From Azoarcus sp. (GTDB lineage: Bacteria; Pseudomonadota; Gammaproteobacteria; Burkholderiales; Rhodocyclaceae): DNA of 46,044 nucleotides. Numbering within the stretch: position 1 is the stretch's first letter; each line of letters begins with the position of its first letter. The notes beneath the pieces were generated by a model. That model saw nothing but the letters and a program-made list of their open reading frames with translations. It ran no database searches and was not told the origin of the DNA. Shown here in pieces: positions 1 through 8,097 of this stretch. A program made the translations under genes and the position numbers. The stretch lies in assembly GCA_031285965.1 (NCBI GenBank), contig JAITVD010000016.1, forward strand, positions 1 to 46,044, written 5' to 3'.

Positions 1-2
1 TC

Positions 3-575
3 GCGGCGAAGGCGGCTATCGGGTTCGCGGCGGCGGCGGGGCTTTCCAGCATGCTGGGCGGCGGCGGGCGCGGCATTGTGAAAGGGGCCGGGCGGATATT
101 GGGCGGCATCGCCGGGCGCATCGGGGCAGGCTTCAATGCCGCACGCGGAGCAATTGCCAGCGGCGCGGGCCGCCTCCTGGCCGTGCGGGGAATACCGATG
201 GCATCCGGCCTGGCTTCCGCCGGGGCCGGAACAGCGACGGCAGGCGTGGCAGCGGCGGGGGCGACCGGGTACGCAATCGGAGAACATATCGTCAATCCCG
301 CCATAAACTGGGCAGCCCGGAAGTACACCGGCAACGAGCACGAAACTCTCGGAACGTGGATATACGACCTTTTTAACCAGGATAAAACCAGGCAGATCGA
401 AGAGATGTACGCGCAAACGTTTCCAGCAGCACTGCCGCAAAAACAGGATGTTGACGTCAATGCCAAGATAGAGATCGGCCTTCCTCCCGGTTTCGTCGTC
501 CAGAAGCAGGGCATGGATGCCAGCGGCGGGAATGTGAGGATGTCGACGGGCAACATCAATACGGATGCGCCTTGA
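3..575 (+). CDS. Phage tail tape-measure protein, C-terminal part (partial at left edge)
   Basis: The frame is open from the first bases of the window, so the gene begins outside it. The visible part starts with a long Gly/Ala-rich stretch that looks like membrane-active or flexible helices (repeated GAG, GRI and AAGA-type segments). It then becomes a polar C-terminal domain of about 90 residues ending in GNINTDAP. Such a Gly/Ala hydrophobic block before a small polar tail is typical of tape-measure proteins, which set tail length and are threaded into the host envelope at injection. The P2-like morphogenesis genes next door support this. In P2 the gene after T is U, but here the coding stops and a repeat region follows. 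The assignment rests on composition and context, not on a diagnostic motif. Confidence 0.6.
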   Translation, partial: AAKAAIGFAAAAGLSSMLGGGGRGIVKGAGRILGGIAGRIGAGFNAARGAIASGAGRLLAVRGIPMASGLASAGAGTATAGVAAAGATGYAIGEHIVNPAINWAARKYTGNEHETLGTWIYDLFNQDKTRQIEEMYAQTFPAALPQKQDVDVNAKIEIGLPPGFVVQKQGMDASGGNVRMSTGNINTDAP

Positions 576-597
576 AGCGCCTTTAACCGGACTTTAA

Positions 598-707
598 TCG
601 GTAAAAAACTACCAGTTGAACCTCGAATTTCTACCACTTTTCTGCGGAAAAACTACCGAATTTCTACCAAAAAACTACCAAAAAACCCCCAAATTCGTCC
701 GGAAATC
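598..707. repeat. Degenerate 11-bp tandem repeat with phased A/T tracts
   Basis: The sequence can be cut into successive 11-mers. Each has a C/G-bearing half followed by an A or T tract. Clear units are CTACCACTTTT (631), CTGCGGAAAAA (642), CTACCGAATTT (653), CTACCAAAAAA (664) and CTACCAAAAAA (675). CTACC starts at 609, 631, 653, 664 and 675, all multiples of 11 apart. Weaker units flank these (598, 609, 620, 686, 697), and two more CTACC copies occur at 788 and 794 beside the end of the next gene. A/T tracts repeated once per helical turn are expected to bend DNA. The array lies between convergent genes, so it is not a promoter of either. Confidence 0.75.
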
Positions 708-798
708 AAGATTTTTGCAAAAAGACCGATTTCCCTTCAACCGCACGGGTTCCAGCCCGATTTTGACCCACTGAATCCGTCCGGTTTCTACCACTACC

Positions 799-954
799 CT
801 ACTGATGGGCAATCATCAGCACCGTGTAAATGAGCGTGAGCACCAGAACGATTTCGTTGATGTGGCCCGCCACCGCTTCCCAGAGCGAGACGGTCACGGG
901 CGGCGCGGCCTTGAGGCCGGACTTGGCAATTTCGGACTGTACTTCTTCGTTCAT
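799..954 (-). CDS. Small phage membrane protein (holin-like)
   Basis: This 51-residue protein has an N-terminal polar part starting MNEEVQSEIAKSG and one strong hydrophobic helix near the C-terminus (INEIVLVLTLIYTVLMIAHQ). It begins 4 bases after the tail protein X stop, in the same direction. Small one-span proteins after gene X in P2-like phages usually belong to the lysis module, so a holin or holin-associated role is inferred. A longer reading from further upstream would run through tail X in another frame and is not used. No motif fixes the function. Confidence 0.5.
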   Translation of the reverse strand: MNEEVQSEIAKSGLKAAPPVTVSLWEAVAGHINEIVLVLTLIYTVLMIAHQ

Positions 955-958
955 GGGG

Positions 959-1159
959 TCAGTCCCAGAGGTTGATGAGCTGGCGTACCGGCGCTTTCGG
1001 GGCATCCGGCAGGCGCACACGGCAGCCTTCCGGCAGCAAGGCGGCGCGGTCGAGGCCGGGGTTGAGCGCCAGCACGGCTTCCACGATGCCCGCCGTGCGC
1101 CCCATCGTGCGCCAGCACAGCGCGTCGAGCGGCTCGTTTTGCTGTGCGCGGACAATCAT
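959..1159 (-). CDS. P2-like phage tail protein X
   Basis: This 66-residue protein matches the tail protein X family in length and motifs: EPLDALCWRTMGRT, then VEAVLALNPGLD, then a C-terminal VRLPDAP. The family resembles a LysM fold and is needed for tail completion in P2. Its ATG overlaps the stop of the upstream gene L in an ATGA arrangement, so the two are probably translationally coupled. Order and spacing are as in the P2 O-N-M-L-X operon, which supports the call. Confidence 0.85.
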   Translation of the reverse strand: MIVRAQQNEPLDALCWRTMGRTAGIVEAVLALNPGLDRAALLPEGCRVRLPDAPKAPVRQLINLWD

Positions 1160-1611
1160 CAGATGAGTTCCACGGTGGAGCGCGGCTGCCCGAGGAGGTC
1201 GCGCAGCGCCCAGAAGGCATTGCGCCAGTGGTCTTCGATGGCAGGCTCCTGCTGCTCGGCGCGCACCCCGGCGGCTCCGGTGGCATCGAAGCGGATGTAG
1301 CGTTCCATCAGGTCGGCGGCGGCGCTCTCATACACGGCACGGCGGTACAGGAAGGCGAGCCGCCCCGGCTCTTCGTCCGGCACGGCATTGAGCGTTTCAT
1401 GCCCCGCTGCCTGCTGCGCCGTGCGCCACAGCTTGAGTTCGCTATTGACGTGCACCACGGCTTCGGTGAGGGCGTGGAGGAGCCGTTCCGGTGTGACGGC
1501 ACCGTCGACGTTCATCGCCTCGCGGAACACGCCCGGCTGGATGGCGGGCCAGAACGGGTGATGCGGCAGTTCTTTTTCCGGCTTGACGGGAGCGGTGGCA
1601 ACGAAGGTCAT
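1159..1611 (-). CDS. P2-like head completion protein GpL
   Basis: This 150-residue protein contains HPFWPAIQPGVFREAMNVDG and a C-terminal WRNAFWALRDLLGQPRSTVELI segment. Both are characteristic of the head completion/stabilisation family (GpL). In P2 this protein closes the filled head before tail joining. It lies between the terminase small subunit and tail X, as expected. It appears full length. A gap of about 100 bases separates it from the end of gene M, where P2-like phages usually have tighter packing; nothing coding is evident there. Confidence 0.85.
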   Translation of the reverse strand: MTFVATAPVKPEKELPHHPFWPAIQPGVFREAMNVDGAVTPERLLHALTEAVVHVNSELKLWRTAQQAAGHETLNAVPDEEPGRLAFLYRRAVYESAAADLMERYIRFDATGAAGVRAEQQEPAIEDHWRNAFWALRDLLGQPRSTVELI

Positions 1612-1712
1612 GGCGGTTCAGGTGTTGGGGGCGGTGGAGGGGGATTTGGGCGTTCCGCTGCCTGGCTGATGCGCCCGCCTCCCCCTGCCGCCCGGTGCGA
1701 GGGATCGCCCGG

Positions 1713-2399
1713 TCATCCGCCCTCGCTTGCCTGCGCGGGCGGGTTGTTCTTGATGCTGCGCTCCAACCGCTCGATGTCTTTCTTCACGCCCGCATTCGGG
1801 TTGAGAACCAGCGCCCGGCGCAGCCGTTCCAGCGCCTGCGCGGGCTGGCCGTGAAGCTCCAGCGTGAGGCCCATCGCTTTTTGCACTTTCGCCCGGACTT
1901 CGTCCGGCATGTCGGCTTCGGCGGTGAGGCGGGCGGCTTCGGCGAGCGCGGCAAGGTCGGGCAGCCGTTTGTCGTCGAGCGTCTTTTTGGCCGCTTCGGC
2001 AAATTCTTCGGCAATCAGGCAGCCCGGCGTCCGGCTGTAGCGGGCGGGCAGCTTCAGGCCGTGCCGCAGGGCGTAGTCGGCAATCTTCAGCGCGCCGTGG
2101 AAATCTCCGGTGTCGATCCGCCAGACCATGACGGTCATCAGGATGTCGTCCGGCTCGCCGCTGTCCGCCTCCAGTGCGCCCTCAATCCACGCGGCGTACT
2201 CCGGGAGCATCTCACGCTTTGTCTCGACCTTCTTTTCGATGGACTGGATGAGCTTGAGCCGTCGCATGTCGGCGTCGAGCCTTGCGAGCAGCAGTTCGTA
2301 GGGCTTTGATTCGGCGACTGGCAAAAGACCGCCCCTCGCGGCTTGATGGGCCGCGAGGGCGCGAACACGCTGGCGGTGGCGACGGGCAGGAGAGGTCAT
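1713..2399 (-). CDS. P2-like terminase small subunit GpM
   Basis: This 228-residue protein starts MTSPARRHRQR and carries the central motif MLPEYAAWIEGALEA followed by DDILMTVMVWRIDTGD, typical of the P2 terminase endonuclease subunit M. In P2 this subunit cuts cos DNA with the large subunit P. Its ATG overlaps the stop of the capsid gene (ATGA). The C-terminal part looks helical and repeat-like (LERLRRALVLNPNAGVKKDIERLE). The large subunit is not present in the window, so packaging cannot be complete from these genes alone. Confidence 0.85.
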   Translation of the reverse strand: MTSPARRHRQRVRALAAHQAARGGLLPVAESKPYELLLARLDADMRRLKLIQSIEKKVETKREMLPEYAAWIEGALEADSGEPDDILMTVMVWRIDTGDFHGALKIADYALRHGLKLPARYSRTPGCLIAEEFAEAAKKTLDDKRLPDLAALAEAARLTAEADMPDEVRAKVQKAMGLTLELHGQPAQALERLRRALVLNPNAGVKKDIERLERSIKNNPPAQASEGG

Positions 2400-3421
2400 G
2401 GGCTGACGGGGGCGGTGGTCGCGATGTGCTCGATGAGGGCGGCGCAGCCGTAGTCCTCGACGACATAGGCATCGTTCGAGGATTCAAAGTTCTCGATGCG
2501 GTCGCGTTTCGGGTTGTCGATGACGGTGCGGCGTCGCGCACCGTCCTGATAGTAGCGGGAGAGGTTGTCGAGCCGGGTGATGAGAATGGCGTTTTCCGGG
2601 AAGTACGGGACGCGCACGGCGGCAAGCCCGCCAATCCGCTTCTGGCTGATGAGGAGGTCGGCGGCAATTTTTTCGGTCGGCGGCTGCGGGGCGTTGATGA
2701 GCGGAAAGTATTTGTCGGCCAGCAGCGAGCGCCCGAGGATGGCCACCAGCCCGGTGTCTTCCCGATACCACGGGTCAATCAGTTCATTGACGGCATCGAA
2801 AACGAGGGCGTCGAGGTTTTCGTAGTCGCCGCCCGCGAAGGCATTGACCTTGCCGGAGCCTTCAGTCACTTCGCCCATGACGCGGTCAGCGGCGTTGGCG
2901 CGGATTTTTTGCAGCCAGCCGATGTTGACATCTTGCAGCAGCGGGTTGGCGGCGCGGTCGGAGGTGGCCGCCCGCGAGAGGCCGTTGAAGCCGATGCACA
3001 GGATGTCCAGCGCCTGACGATGGAGAATGGCATCGCGTATCTTGGTCTGGAAGTCAGGGAACTTCGCCCAAGCGTCGAGCTTGGCGTAGGTGATGGAGGT
3101 GTCAAAGTTGGTCTGGGTGCAGAAGTAGCCGTCCGCGTCCAGCGTGGTGGGGTCGGTTGGAGCGCGTTCCTTCACTGCGGTATCCGTGGTGCTGGCAATC
3201 GTCGAGCCGATGCCCAGACCGATTTTTTCGCCCGCCTGCTCATTGACGCCAATGTTGTTGACGCGCCCAAGGAATTCGCTGGATTCCTGAATCCGCCCTT
3301 CCAGCGTCTGCTGGACGGACGGCTCGACGGCGTAACGCTGCCCCAAGCCGACGTGCAGCCCGTTCATTTCGCCGAGGCGGGCTATGTAGGCGTTGAAGAG
3401 TTCGCGTGTTTCGTTGCGCAT
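2396..3421 (-). CDS. P2-like major capsid protein GpN
   Basis: This 341-residue protein starts MRNETRELFNAYIARLGEMNG. That N-terminus and the block ALDILCIGFNGLSRAATSD are typical of the P2 GpN capsid family. The start is chosen at the ATG giving this N-terminus; upstream in-frame sequence is Arg-rich and belongs to another frame. The protein forms the icosahedral shell around the GpO scaffold. It lies 38 bases after gpO and overlaps gpM. No frameshift is visible, so this gene itself looks intact although the prophage is not. Confidence 0.88.
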   Translation of the reverse strand: MRNETRELFNAYIARLGEMNGLHVGLGQRYAVEPSVQQTLEGRIQESSEFLGRVNNIGVNEQAGEKIGLGIGSTIASTTDTAVKERAPTDPTTLDADGYFCTQTNFDTSITYAKLDAWAKFPDFQTKIRDAILHRQALDILCIGFNGLSRAATSDRAANPLLQDVNIGWLQKIRANAADRVMGEVTEGSGKVNAFAGGDYENLDALVFDAVNELIDPWYREDTGLVAILGRSLLADKYFPLINAPQPPTEKIAADLLISQKRIGGLAAVRVPYFPENAILITRLDNLSRYYQDGARRRTVIDNPKRDRIENFESSNDAYVVEDYGCAALIEHIATTAPVSP

Positions 3422-3459
3422 GGTGGCGTTTCTCCGTGGGGTGTTCTGTTCGGCGGCGT

Positions 3460-4287
3460 TCAGCAGTCCGTCAGCGAGGCGGCGGAGCCGCCCGTGGCGG
3501 GAGGCCGTGCGGACGCGGCGGGCTGCGCGTCGAGGCTCGCCCTGAGGGCATCGAGTTCTTCGCCCCGCGCGGCGACGGCTTTTTCGTTGAGCCGCAGCCC
3601 TGCGGCCAGCCCTTGCAGTTCCTTTTCGATGCGCCCGAAGCTGTCCAGCAGGTCGCACTGGCTTTCCGCAATGGCCGTGACGGCTTTCGCATGGTCGGCA
3701 AAACGGGCATCCGCAGCCTTTCCGTTCAGGCCGAGCAAATCCCTGACGCGGCCAAACAGCCTGTCGCCCAGCGTGTCGGAGAGTTTTTCATGGCCAGATT
3801 CGGGCGGCTCGATCTCATATTCCGTTTCGCCCGCAAAGCCGTAGCGGTTGCCCTCTTTCGGGTCGCTGAAGGCGGAAAAACGCATCGGTTCCGTGCCGAG
3901 GCTGGCGGGGGCGTCGGTGAGCGCCAACCCGGTGAGGTAGCTGATGCCGCGCCCGGTGAAGTTCGGCATGATCTCGATGGAGGCAAAGCCTTTTTTGCCT
4001 TTGTATTGCAGGTCGGCGGCGGCTTCCGATACGTCAGCCACGGCGGTGAGCTGGAGGCGCTTTTCACCAAAGATGTCGGTTTCCCGCGTGCCGAGCGAAA
4101 CCACCTTTCCATAGGCGGAAAAGCTGGAATCCGGCATGAAGGAAAGGAAGTGCTCCAGATTGACCAGCGCGGTGTAGACGGCGGGGTCGTAGTTCTTCGC
4201 CATGTCCTCGATCTGCTGGCGGGTGATGATGCGCCCGTCAACGGTGGGGCCTTCGGTGGCAACGGCAAACGGCTTGGTGAGGGGCAT
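3460..4287 (-). CDS. P2-like capsid scaffolding protein / protease GpO
   Basis: This 275-residue protein starts MPLTKPFAVATEGPTVDGR. The N-terminal half contains the GpO protease-type region (TRQQIEDMAKNYDPAVYTAL, then LEHFLSF and KKGFASIEIMPNF). The C-terminal half is a coiled-coil-like scaffold (IEKELQGLAAGLRLNEKAVA). GpO directs capsid assembly and then cleaves itself and GpN. The ATG at 4287 fits the family start; upstream codons are Arg/Pro-rich and unlikely. In P2 the divergent neighbour should be terminase P and portal Q, but here the next gene is a tail fibre. Confidence 0.85.
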   Translation of the reverse strand: MPLTKPFAVATEGPTVDGRIITRQQIEDMAKNYDPAVYTALVNLEHFLSFMPDSSFSAYGKVVSLGTRETDIFGEKRLQLTAVADVSEAAADLQYKGKKGFASIEIMPNFTGRGISYLTGLALTDAPASLGTEPMRFSAFSDPKEGNRYGFAGETEYEIEPPESGHEKLSDTLGDRLFGRVRDLLGLNGKAADARFADHAKAVTAIAESQCDLLDSFGRIEKELQGLAAGLRLNEKAVAARGEELDALRASLDAQPAASARPPATGGSAASLTDC

Positions 4288-4441
4288 GGTCTGACGCCTT
4301 GGACGTGATGCCCGTATCGTCCGGCACGGCGGAATGCCGGGGCAACGCTGCCGTGTTGTGGGACGCGGCGGCACAACAGCCCGCCCTGCCCGTATCGGCG
4401 GGGCGGCGTGAAACTCAGGGCGTCCCCATCAGGAGCGCGCC

Positions 4442-5463
4442 ATGCCCGAAAAGCCCCCTTTTTATACACTACTCACCCGGTACGGCGCTGCCGACCTCAC
4501 CAACGCGCAGGTATTCGGGCTGCATGTGCCGATCACGCATATCGCCATCGGCGACGGCAACGGCGCGGGCGTTGTGCCCACCGATCAGGCGACGGCGCTT
4601 GCGCATGAGGTGCTCCGGCTGCCGGTCAACAGCATTTCCGCTGATTCCGACAACCCGAACTGGCTCGTCGTCGAGGCGGTCATCCCGGCCAACGTCGGCG
4701 GCTGGACGGTGCGCGAGCTGGGGCTGATCGGCGGGCTGAACACGGAGAACATCGCCGATACGCCGAACAGCCCCGAAAACCGGCTGCTGGCCTACGGGAA
4801 TTTCCCAGAGACGTACAAGCCGCTGCTCGCCGAGGGGGCGGCAAAAGACCTCGTAATCCGAATGACGGTGCAGGTCGCCAACACGAGCCTTGTGGAGCTG
4901 AGGATTGACCCAGCGGTGGTGGTGGCCACGCAGAAGAACCTCGCGCAGGCGGTTTCAGCGCATAGAACTGATCCAAATGCGCATCCGGGGCTGTACGCGC
5001 CCATTTCGCACCCTGTCGATACGGCGGCGCATGAGGACATCCGCGCCCTGATCGACGATCTGGCGCAGAACCTGTCCAGCAGCGGGGACGATGTGGGCGC
5101 GGCCCTTGCCGCCCGCATTCCGTGGCTGGCATCCGGTGCGCCGCTGCCGACGCAGGACATCGGGCCGATCTGGCATGCGGCTTATAACAGCATCATGACG
5201 TGGCAGGTATTCAGCGCGAACGGGGCCAATTATGCGGGCTACGCCAGCTTGCTTGTCGGCAGCCCCATTCTGGATGCCCAGCCCACGGCTCGCGCCGGGT
5301 ACATCGCCAGCGGCGCGGCGAACCTCTCAAAGACCGCTTACGCCGCCCTTTGGAACTGGGCGGTGCATCACGGCCTTCTGGTCGCGGCAGGCGTCTGGGT
5401 CGCGGGAACCGTCAGGGTCAAGGACAACGGGAACGGAACTTTCGCCGTGTACGACCTGCGCGA
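4442..5463 (+). pseudogene. Tail fibre protein, truncated by an inserted AbiE remnant
   Basis: The product starts MPEKPPFYTLLTRYGAADL, the N-terminal baseplate-binding part of P2 gpH-like tail fibres (then HIAIGDGNGA and GGWTVRELGLIGG). A start is well supported by AGGAGCGCGCC before the ATG. The fibre reads normally up to GNGTFAVYDLR at about 5461. Intact fibres usually continue with a conserved Gly/Arg-rich block, but here the frame runs into DNA antisense to an abiE operon and stays open by chance to 5950. About 340 residues of the fibre remain. A beta-rich tip-like fragment near 6990-7321 may be the lost end. Confidence 0.75.
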
Positions 5464-5569
5464 GCAGGTTGATGGCCGTGCCGCCCTTCAGGGCAAAAAT
5501 ATCGTTGGCGAACACCTCGGGCGTGATGGCCAGCAACAGGCGAACCGTATCAGCGTAATGCTTATCCAT
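5462..5569 (-). pseudogene. AbiEii toxin, 5' fragment only
   Basis: The reading begins MDKHYADTVRLLLAITPEVF and continues to LKGGTAINLL, which is the N-terminus of AbiEii nucleotidyltransferase toxins with the GG-T start of the catalytic motif. After about 36 residues homology stops, and the frame enters the complement of the tail-fibre gene. The acidic residues that normally follow (DxD) and the rest of the protein are missing, so no active toxin can be made. Its ATG overlaps the end of the antitoxin gene by 8 bases, the usual abiE operon layout. The break coincides with the break in the tail fibre. Confidence 0.75.
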
Positions 5570-6320
5570 GAGGCTTCAAACTCAGTAAGGTGCCATCATC
5601 GAGCCGACTCATCCAGCGTTTGTCGCTGCCAGTACGTACCGGGTATTGCTGAACCAGATCATCGACATCAACGCCCCCGGTTTCACGCGCCCAAGCCAGG
5701 AACAGGCGCACCGCTTTCACGCTGGCGCAGCAAGACAGCAACCACCCCAGAACCTCCTTGCGAAGGGAGCGCAGCCCATCGAACAGATTGCGTGCTTCTT
5801 CCAAGCTTTCTCGCGTGCCTGCCTCGTACAGCAGTTCCAACGTGGCACGCTCAGGCGCAGCCACCCGCAATCCTTGCGGTTGCCCGGGTGGCGTGTGGAG
5901 GGTTCTTGTGGACAGTTCAGAATCGTACCAATCGAACAGTTTGGCATTGACATAGCGAGCAGAGAAACGATCAATGAACCAGGCAGGCAGTACAAAGCGA
6001 GCCTCACCCCAGAGCACCAGCGTGTCGTGTGCGCTGAGGTTGTGGCGCACTCCCTGCAAGGCCAATGCGCTTTTGCCGCCGACATGCAAGCTGGCCACAC
6101 GTCGTTGCAGGAACAGCAGCGCCCCATTCGCATCGAAGGCATCGTTGGGGTAGGCATAGGTTCCATGCCCCAAGCGCACCAGCCAGCCGCTTTCCACGTA
6201 GCGGGCAGCCAGTTGGGGGGAGACGCCGAAGGACTCAAGCAAAGCCAGATCGAACGGTGCTCCACGGGGGAGGGTCGCTTGCAGGTTTTTGATTACCTGA
6301 TGCCTCGCAGATCGTTCCAT
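5562..6320 (-). CDS. AbiEi-type antitoxin (type IV toxin-antitoxin)
   Basis: This 252-residue protein has an N-terminal winged-helix-like part (FGVSPQLAARYVESGWLVRLGHGTYAYPND) followed by the AbiEi C-terminal domain (APERATLELLYEAG, then EARNLFDGLRSLRKEVLGWLL). The family represses its own operon and counteracts the AbiEii nucleotidyltransferase. The gene appears intact, while its toxin partner downstream is cut after about 36 residues, so it is probably an orphan antitoxin. An AT-rich stretch with TATATT lies just before the start and may be the promoter. It sits inside a phage tail-fibre locus, consistent with a defence or addiction cargo that later decayed. Confidence 0.75.
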   Translation of the reverse strand: MERSARHQVIKNLQATLPRGAPFDLALLESFGVSPQLAARYVESGWLVRLGHGTYAYPNDAFDANGALLFLQRRVASLHVGGKSALALQGVRHNLSAHDTLVLWGEARFVLPAWFIDRFSARYVNAKLFDWYDSELSTRTLHTPPGQPQGLRVAAPERATLELLYEAGTRESLEEARNLFDGLRSLRKEVLGWLLSCCASVKAVRLFLAWARETGGVDVDDLVQQYPVRTGSDKRWMSRLDDGTLLSLKPHG

Positions 6321-6989
6321 ATGCTAAATATACGACATTACTTAATCATTGTCTGGCTTGATGATGAATCGAGGTGACAAAAATAGCCTCATATGTAAAT
6401 TTTTATGACTAATCTAGTCAACATCGTAAGGTGGGCATCGGATGCACGACCCTTTTGAGCAGTCTGTCGCCTAGCTTGCTGCTGTGTCCACACCAACAGG
6501 CATCTGCCACCCCTCAGACCTTCTCGGACAAGGATATTTGCGCATTGGGACTGGATAAAATGAGCGAAACGTGCTTTGGGTTGCGACGAGCCGGTACAGG
6601 GACGTAGCGATGCCTGACGCATCAGTGGGCGTTCGCTGCAACGGCGACCGTTCCCAATGGCAAACTCAAATCATCGTCTCTGTATCTTTTAATCGACTCC
6701 GCAACATGAAGCGTCGCGTGATAACTCGCGCAGCTTTGCTTGATAAATCTGCGCAAATCTATTTCCATGACGTGAAAGGGAATTGCTGGCGATGGAAGCG
6801 CGTTTGATTTCTGGACAGGAACAAACAGCCTTTTCTGGGCGGTTTATCTGTTTTTTTGGGGCTGGCGTCACGTTTTCGGCGACAAAATCCAGAGCACTTC
6901 CGTCCTTGCCAGCGGGCCAAGCCCGGCTACGTAGTGTCGTCGCTTGATGCGCTGCCAGCCGTGGAGCATGTCGTCGTAGAGTGCGCTAG
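6321..6989. other. Mixed non-coding DNA within the inserted AbiE segment
   Basis: I see no convincing gene here. Base composition alternates between AT-rich (6320-6420) and GC-richer parts, and short reading frames lack ribosome sites or recognisable motifs. On the minus strand a frame running from about 7035 to 6868 reads as protein-like (LYDDMLHGWQRIKRRHYVAG, then LGPLARTEVLWIL), but it has no start and I do not recognise it. It may be the tail of a decayed gene. The right end passes into tail-fibre sequence at about 6990-7010. Confidence 0.4.
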
Positions 6990-7321
6990 CGTACCATAGC
7001 AGATTCCAGCGGCAGCGGGACGGCGACCCTCGCTGTTATTTATCTGGATGAGCCATGCAACTTGATCGTGTCGCTGAATTTTGAGGTCTACCAAAAATAC
7101 GGCGCAGTTTCAAACTCCTACATGTCCCTTTATGTTGACGGCGTTTTATGGGGAAATTCCGTGCGCACGGGAACCGGGAGCCAGACGGACATACGGTTTT
7201 CAATATCCAACCAATGGTGCATTTACCTGGCAAAAGGGACACATACCATAAGCTGCATTTATTCCGGGGCGGGAACCAACTTTATTGGCCCGATGACCTA
7301 CTTTTTATTGGGCGTCAAGCG
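6990..7321 (+). pseudogene. Distal tail-fibre fragment
   Basis: The frame opens after a stop at 6987 and has no proper start. It reads as an all-beta, Ser/Thr/Gly-rich segment (TATLAVIYLDEPCNLIVSLN, SYMSLYVDGVLWGN, YLAKGTHTISCIYSGAG, GPMTYFLLGVKR). Such sandwich-like ends occur at the tips of tail fibres, and tail-assembly genes follow directly, as they do after fibre genes in phages. It is therefore probably the receptor-binding end of the fibre whose N-terminal part lies at 4442-5463, or of an alternative fibre cassette. Function cannot be retained without a start. Confidence 0.5.
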
Positions 7322-7553
7322 ATGGCTGAAAATTCCATCATCAGATACGTCGCGTTCCGCCAGAACGGGCAGATCACCGCTGTCGGCACTGTCCAGGCTG
7401 CGGCGCTTCCCGCCCTTTCCGCCGCGCTGGCGCTGGATGGTGTCAGCGCCCGGCTTTGAGGAACTATGGGAGGCCTACAGGAGCAGCCTGCGGGCGGTAA
7501 CGTCCGCCGCTGACCCGCTGACACTCATGTGGCTGCAGCTTCCGACAAAATGA
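7322..7553 (+). pseudogene. Tail fibre assembly chaperone remnant, frameshifted
   Basis: One frame begins MAENSIIRYVAFRQNGQITA and ends at 7459. A second frame overlapping its end carries ELWEAYRSSLRAVTSAADPL and then TLMWLQLPTK, which resembles the C-terminus of phage tail-assembly proteins and of the intact neighbour at 7570 (YRQALRDITSQGGPLGIVWP). Joined, they would make only about 77 residues, so a frameshift and probably an internal deletion have both occurred. The ATG lies right at the end of the fibre fragment, as usual for fibre/chaperone pairs. Confidence 0.5.
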
Positions 7554-7569
7554 CGCGAGGGGTGTCCAT

Positions 7570-8034
7570 ATGCGCCGGATCAAGTCAAAAAGAAGGTATT
7601 TCTTAATCTTCGACGCGCTCTCGGACGAGATTGCCTACGCGGAGGCAGTTCTGCCTGAGAGGCGGCCCATGCCGGCCAGCGGGGGCTATGCCGTCGAGAC
7701 CAACGAAGAAACGTTCCATGCGCTGAAAAACAGCAGGGACGTGTTCTACGACAGGGCGGCAGGAACCATCGTCGCCCTCCCGGAAAAACCCAATGCTTAC
7801 TCTTATTACGACCGCAGCGCCCGCGCATGGGCAACGAACATCGCCGCCGCATGGGATGCCGTCCGATCCGCGCGCGGCGCGCTGCTGGCCGGATGCGACT
7901 GGACGCAACTGGCCGACGCGGCCTTATCAAACACCGAAAAAACCCGGTGGCAGGAATACAGGCAGGCGCTGCGCGACATCACCTCGCAGGGCGGCCCCTT
8001 GGGCATCGTCTGGCCCGTCCCGCCCAATTCTTAG
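7570..8034 (+). CDS. Phage tail fibre assembly chaperone-like protein
   Basis: This 154-residue protein starts MRRIKSKRRYFLIFDALSD and ends with TRWQEYRQALRDITSQGGPL followed by GIVWPVPPNS. The WxxYRxxLRDIT...P...WP ending is characteristic of phage tail-assembly proteins that help fold or join fibres. It follows a damaged homologous gene by 16 bases, so the locus once had two chaperone-like genes in tandem. The gene appears intact. The last phage-like gene before the RTX pseudogene is this one. Confidence 0.65.
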   Translation: MRRIKSKRRYFLIFDALSDEIAYAEAVLPERRPMPASGGYAVETNEETFHALKNSRDVFYDRAAGTIVALPEKPNAYSYYDRSARAWATNIAAAWDAVRSARGALLAGCDWTQLADAALSNTEKTRWQEYRQALRDITSQGGPLGIVWPVPPNS

Positions 8035-8097
8035 GCAACGGCCCGCAAATAGCTTGCATACGTCGCAAAGTTTTTAACCCCTAAATATCGCGTGTGT

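Noticed and set aside
2282-3844. A 520-codon frame on + opposite gpN and gpO
   Set aside because: The minus strand encodes recognisable phage proteins; the plus reading is a GC-driven shadow.
5464-5950. C-terminal extension of the tail fibre
   Set aside because: The frame is open only because it runs antisense to abiEii and abiEi; fibre-like sequence stops at about 5461.
6571-6807. A 78-codon frame on + in the AbiE segment
   Set aside because: No ribosome site, no motif and no coding-like pattern.
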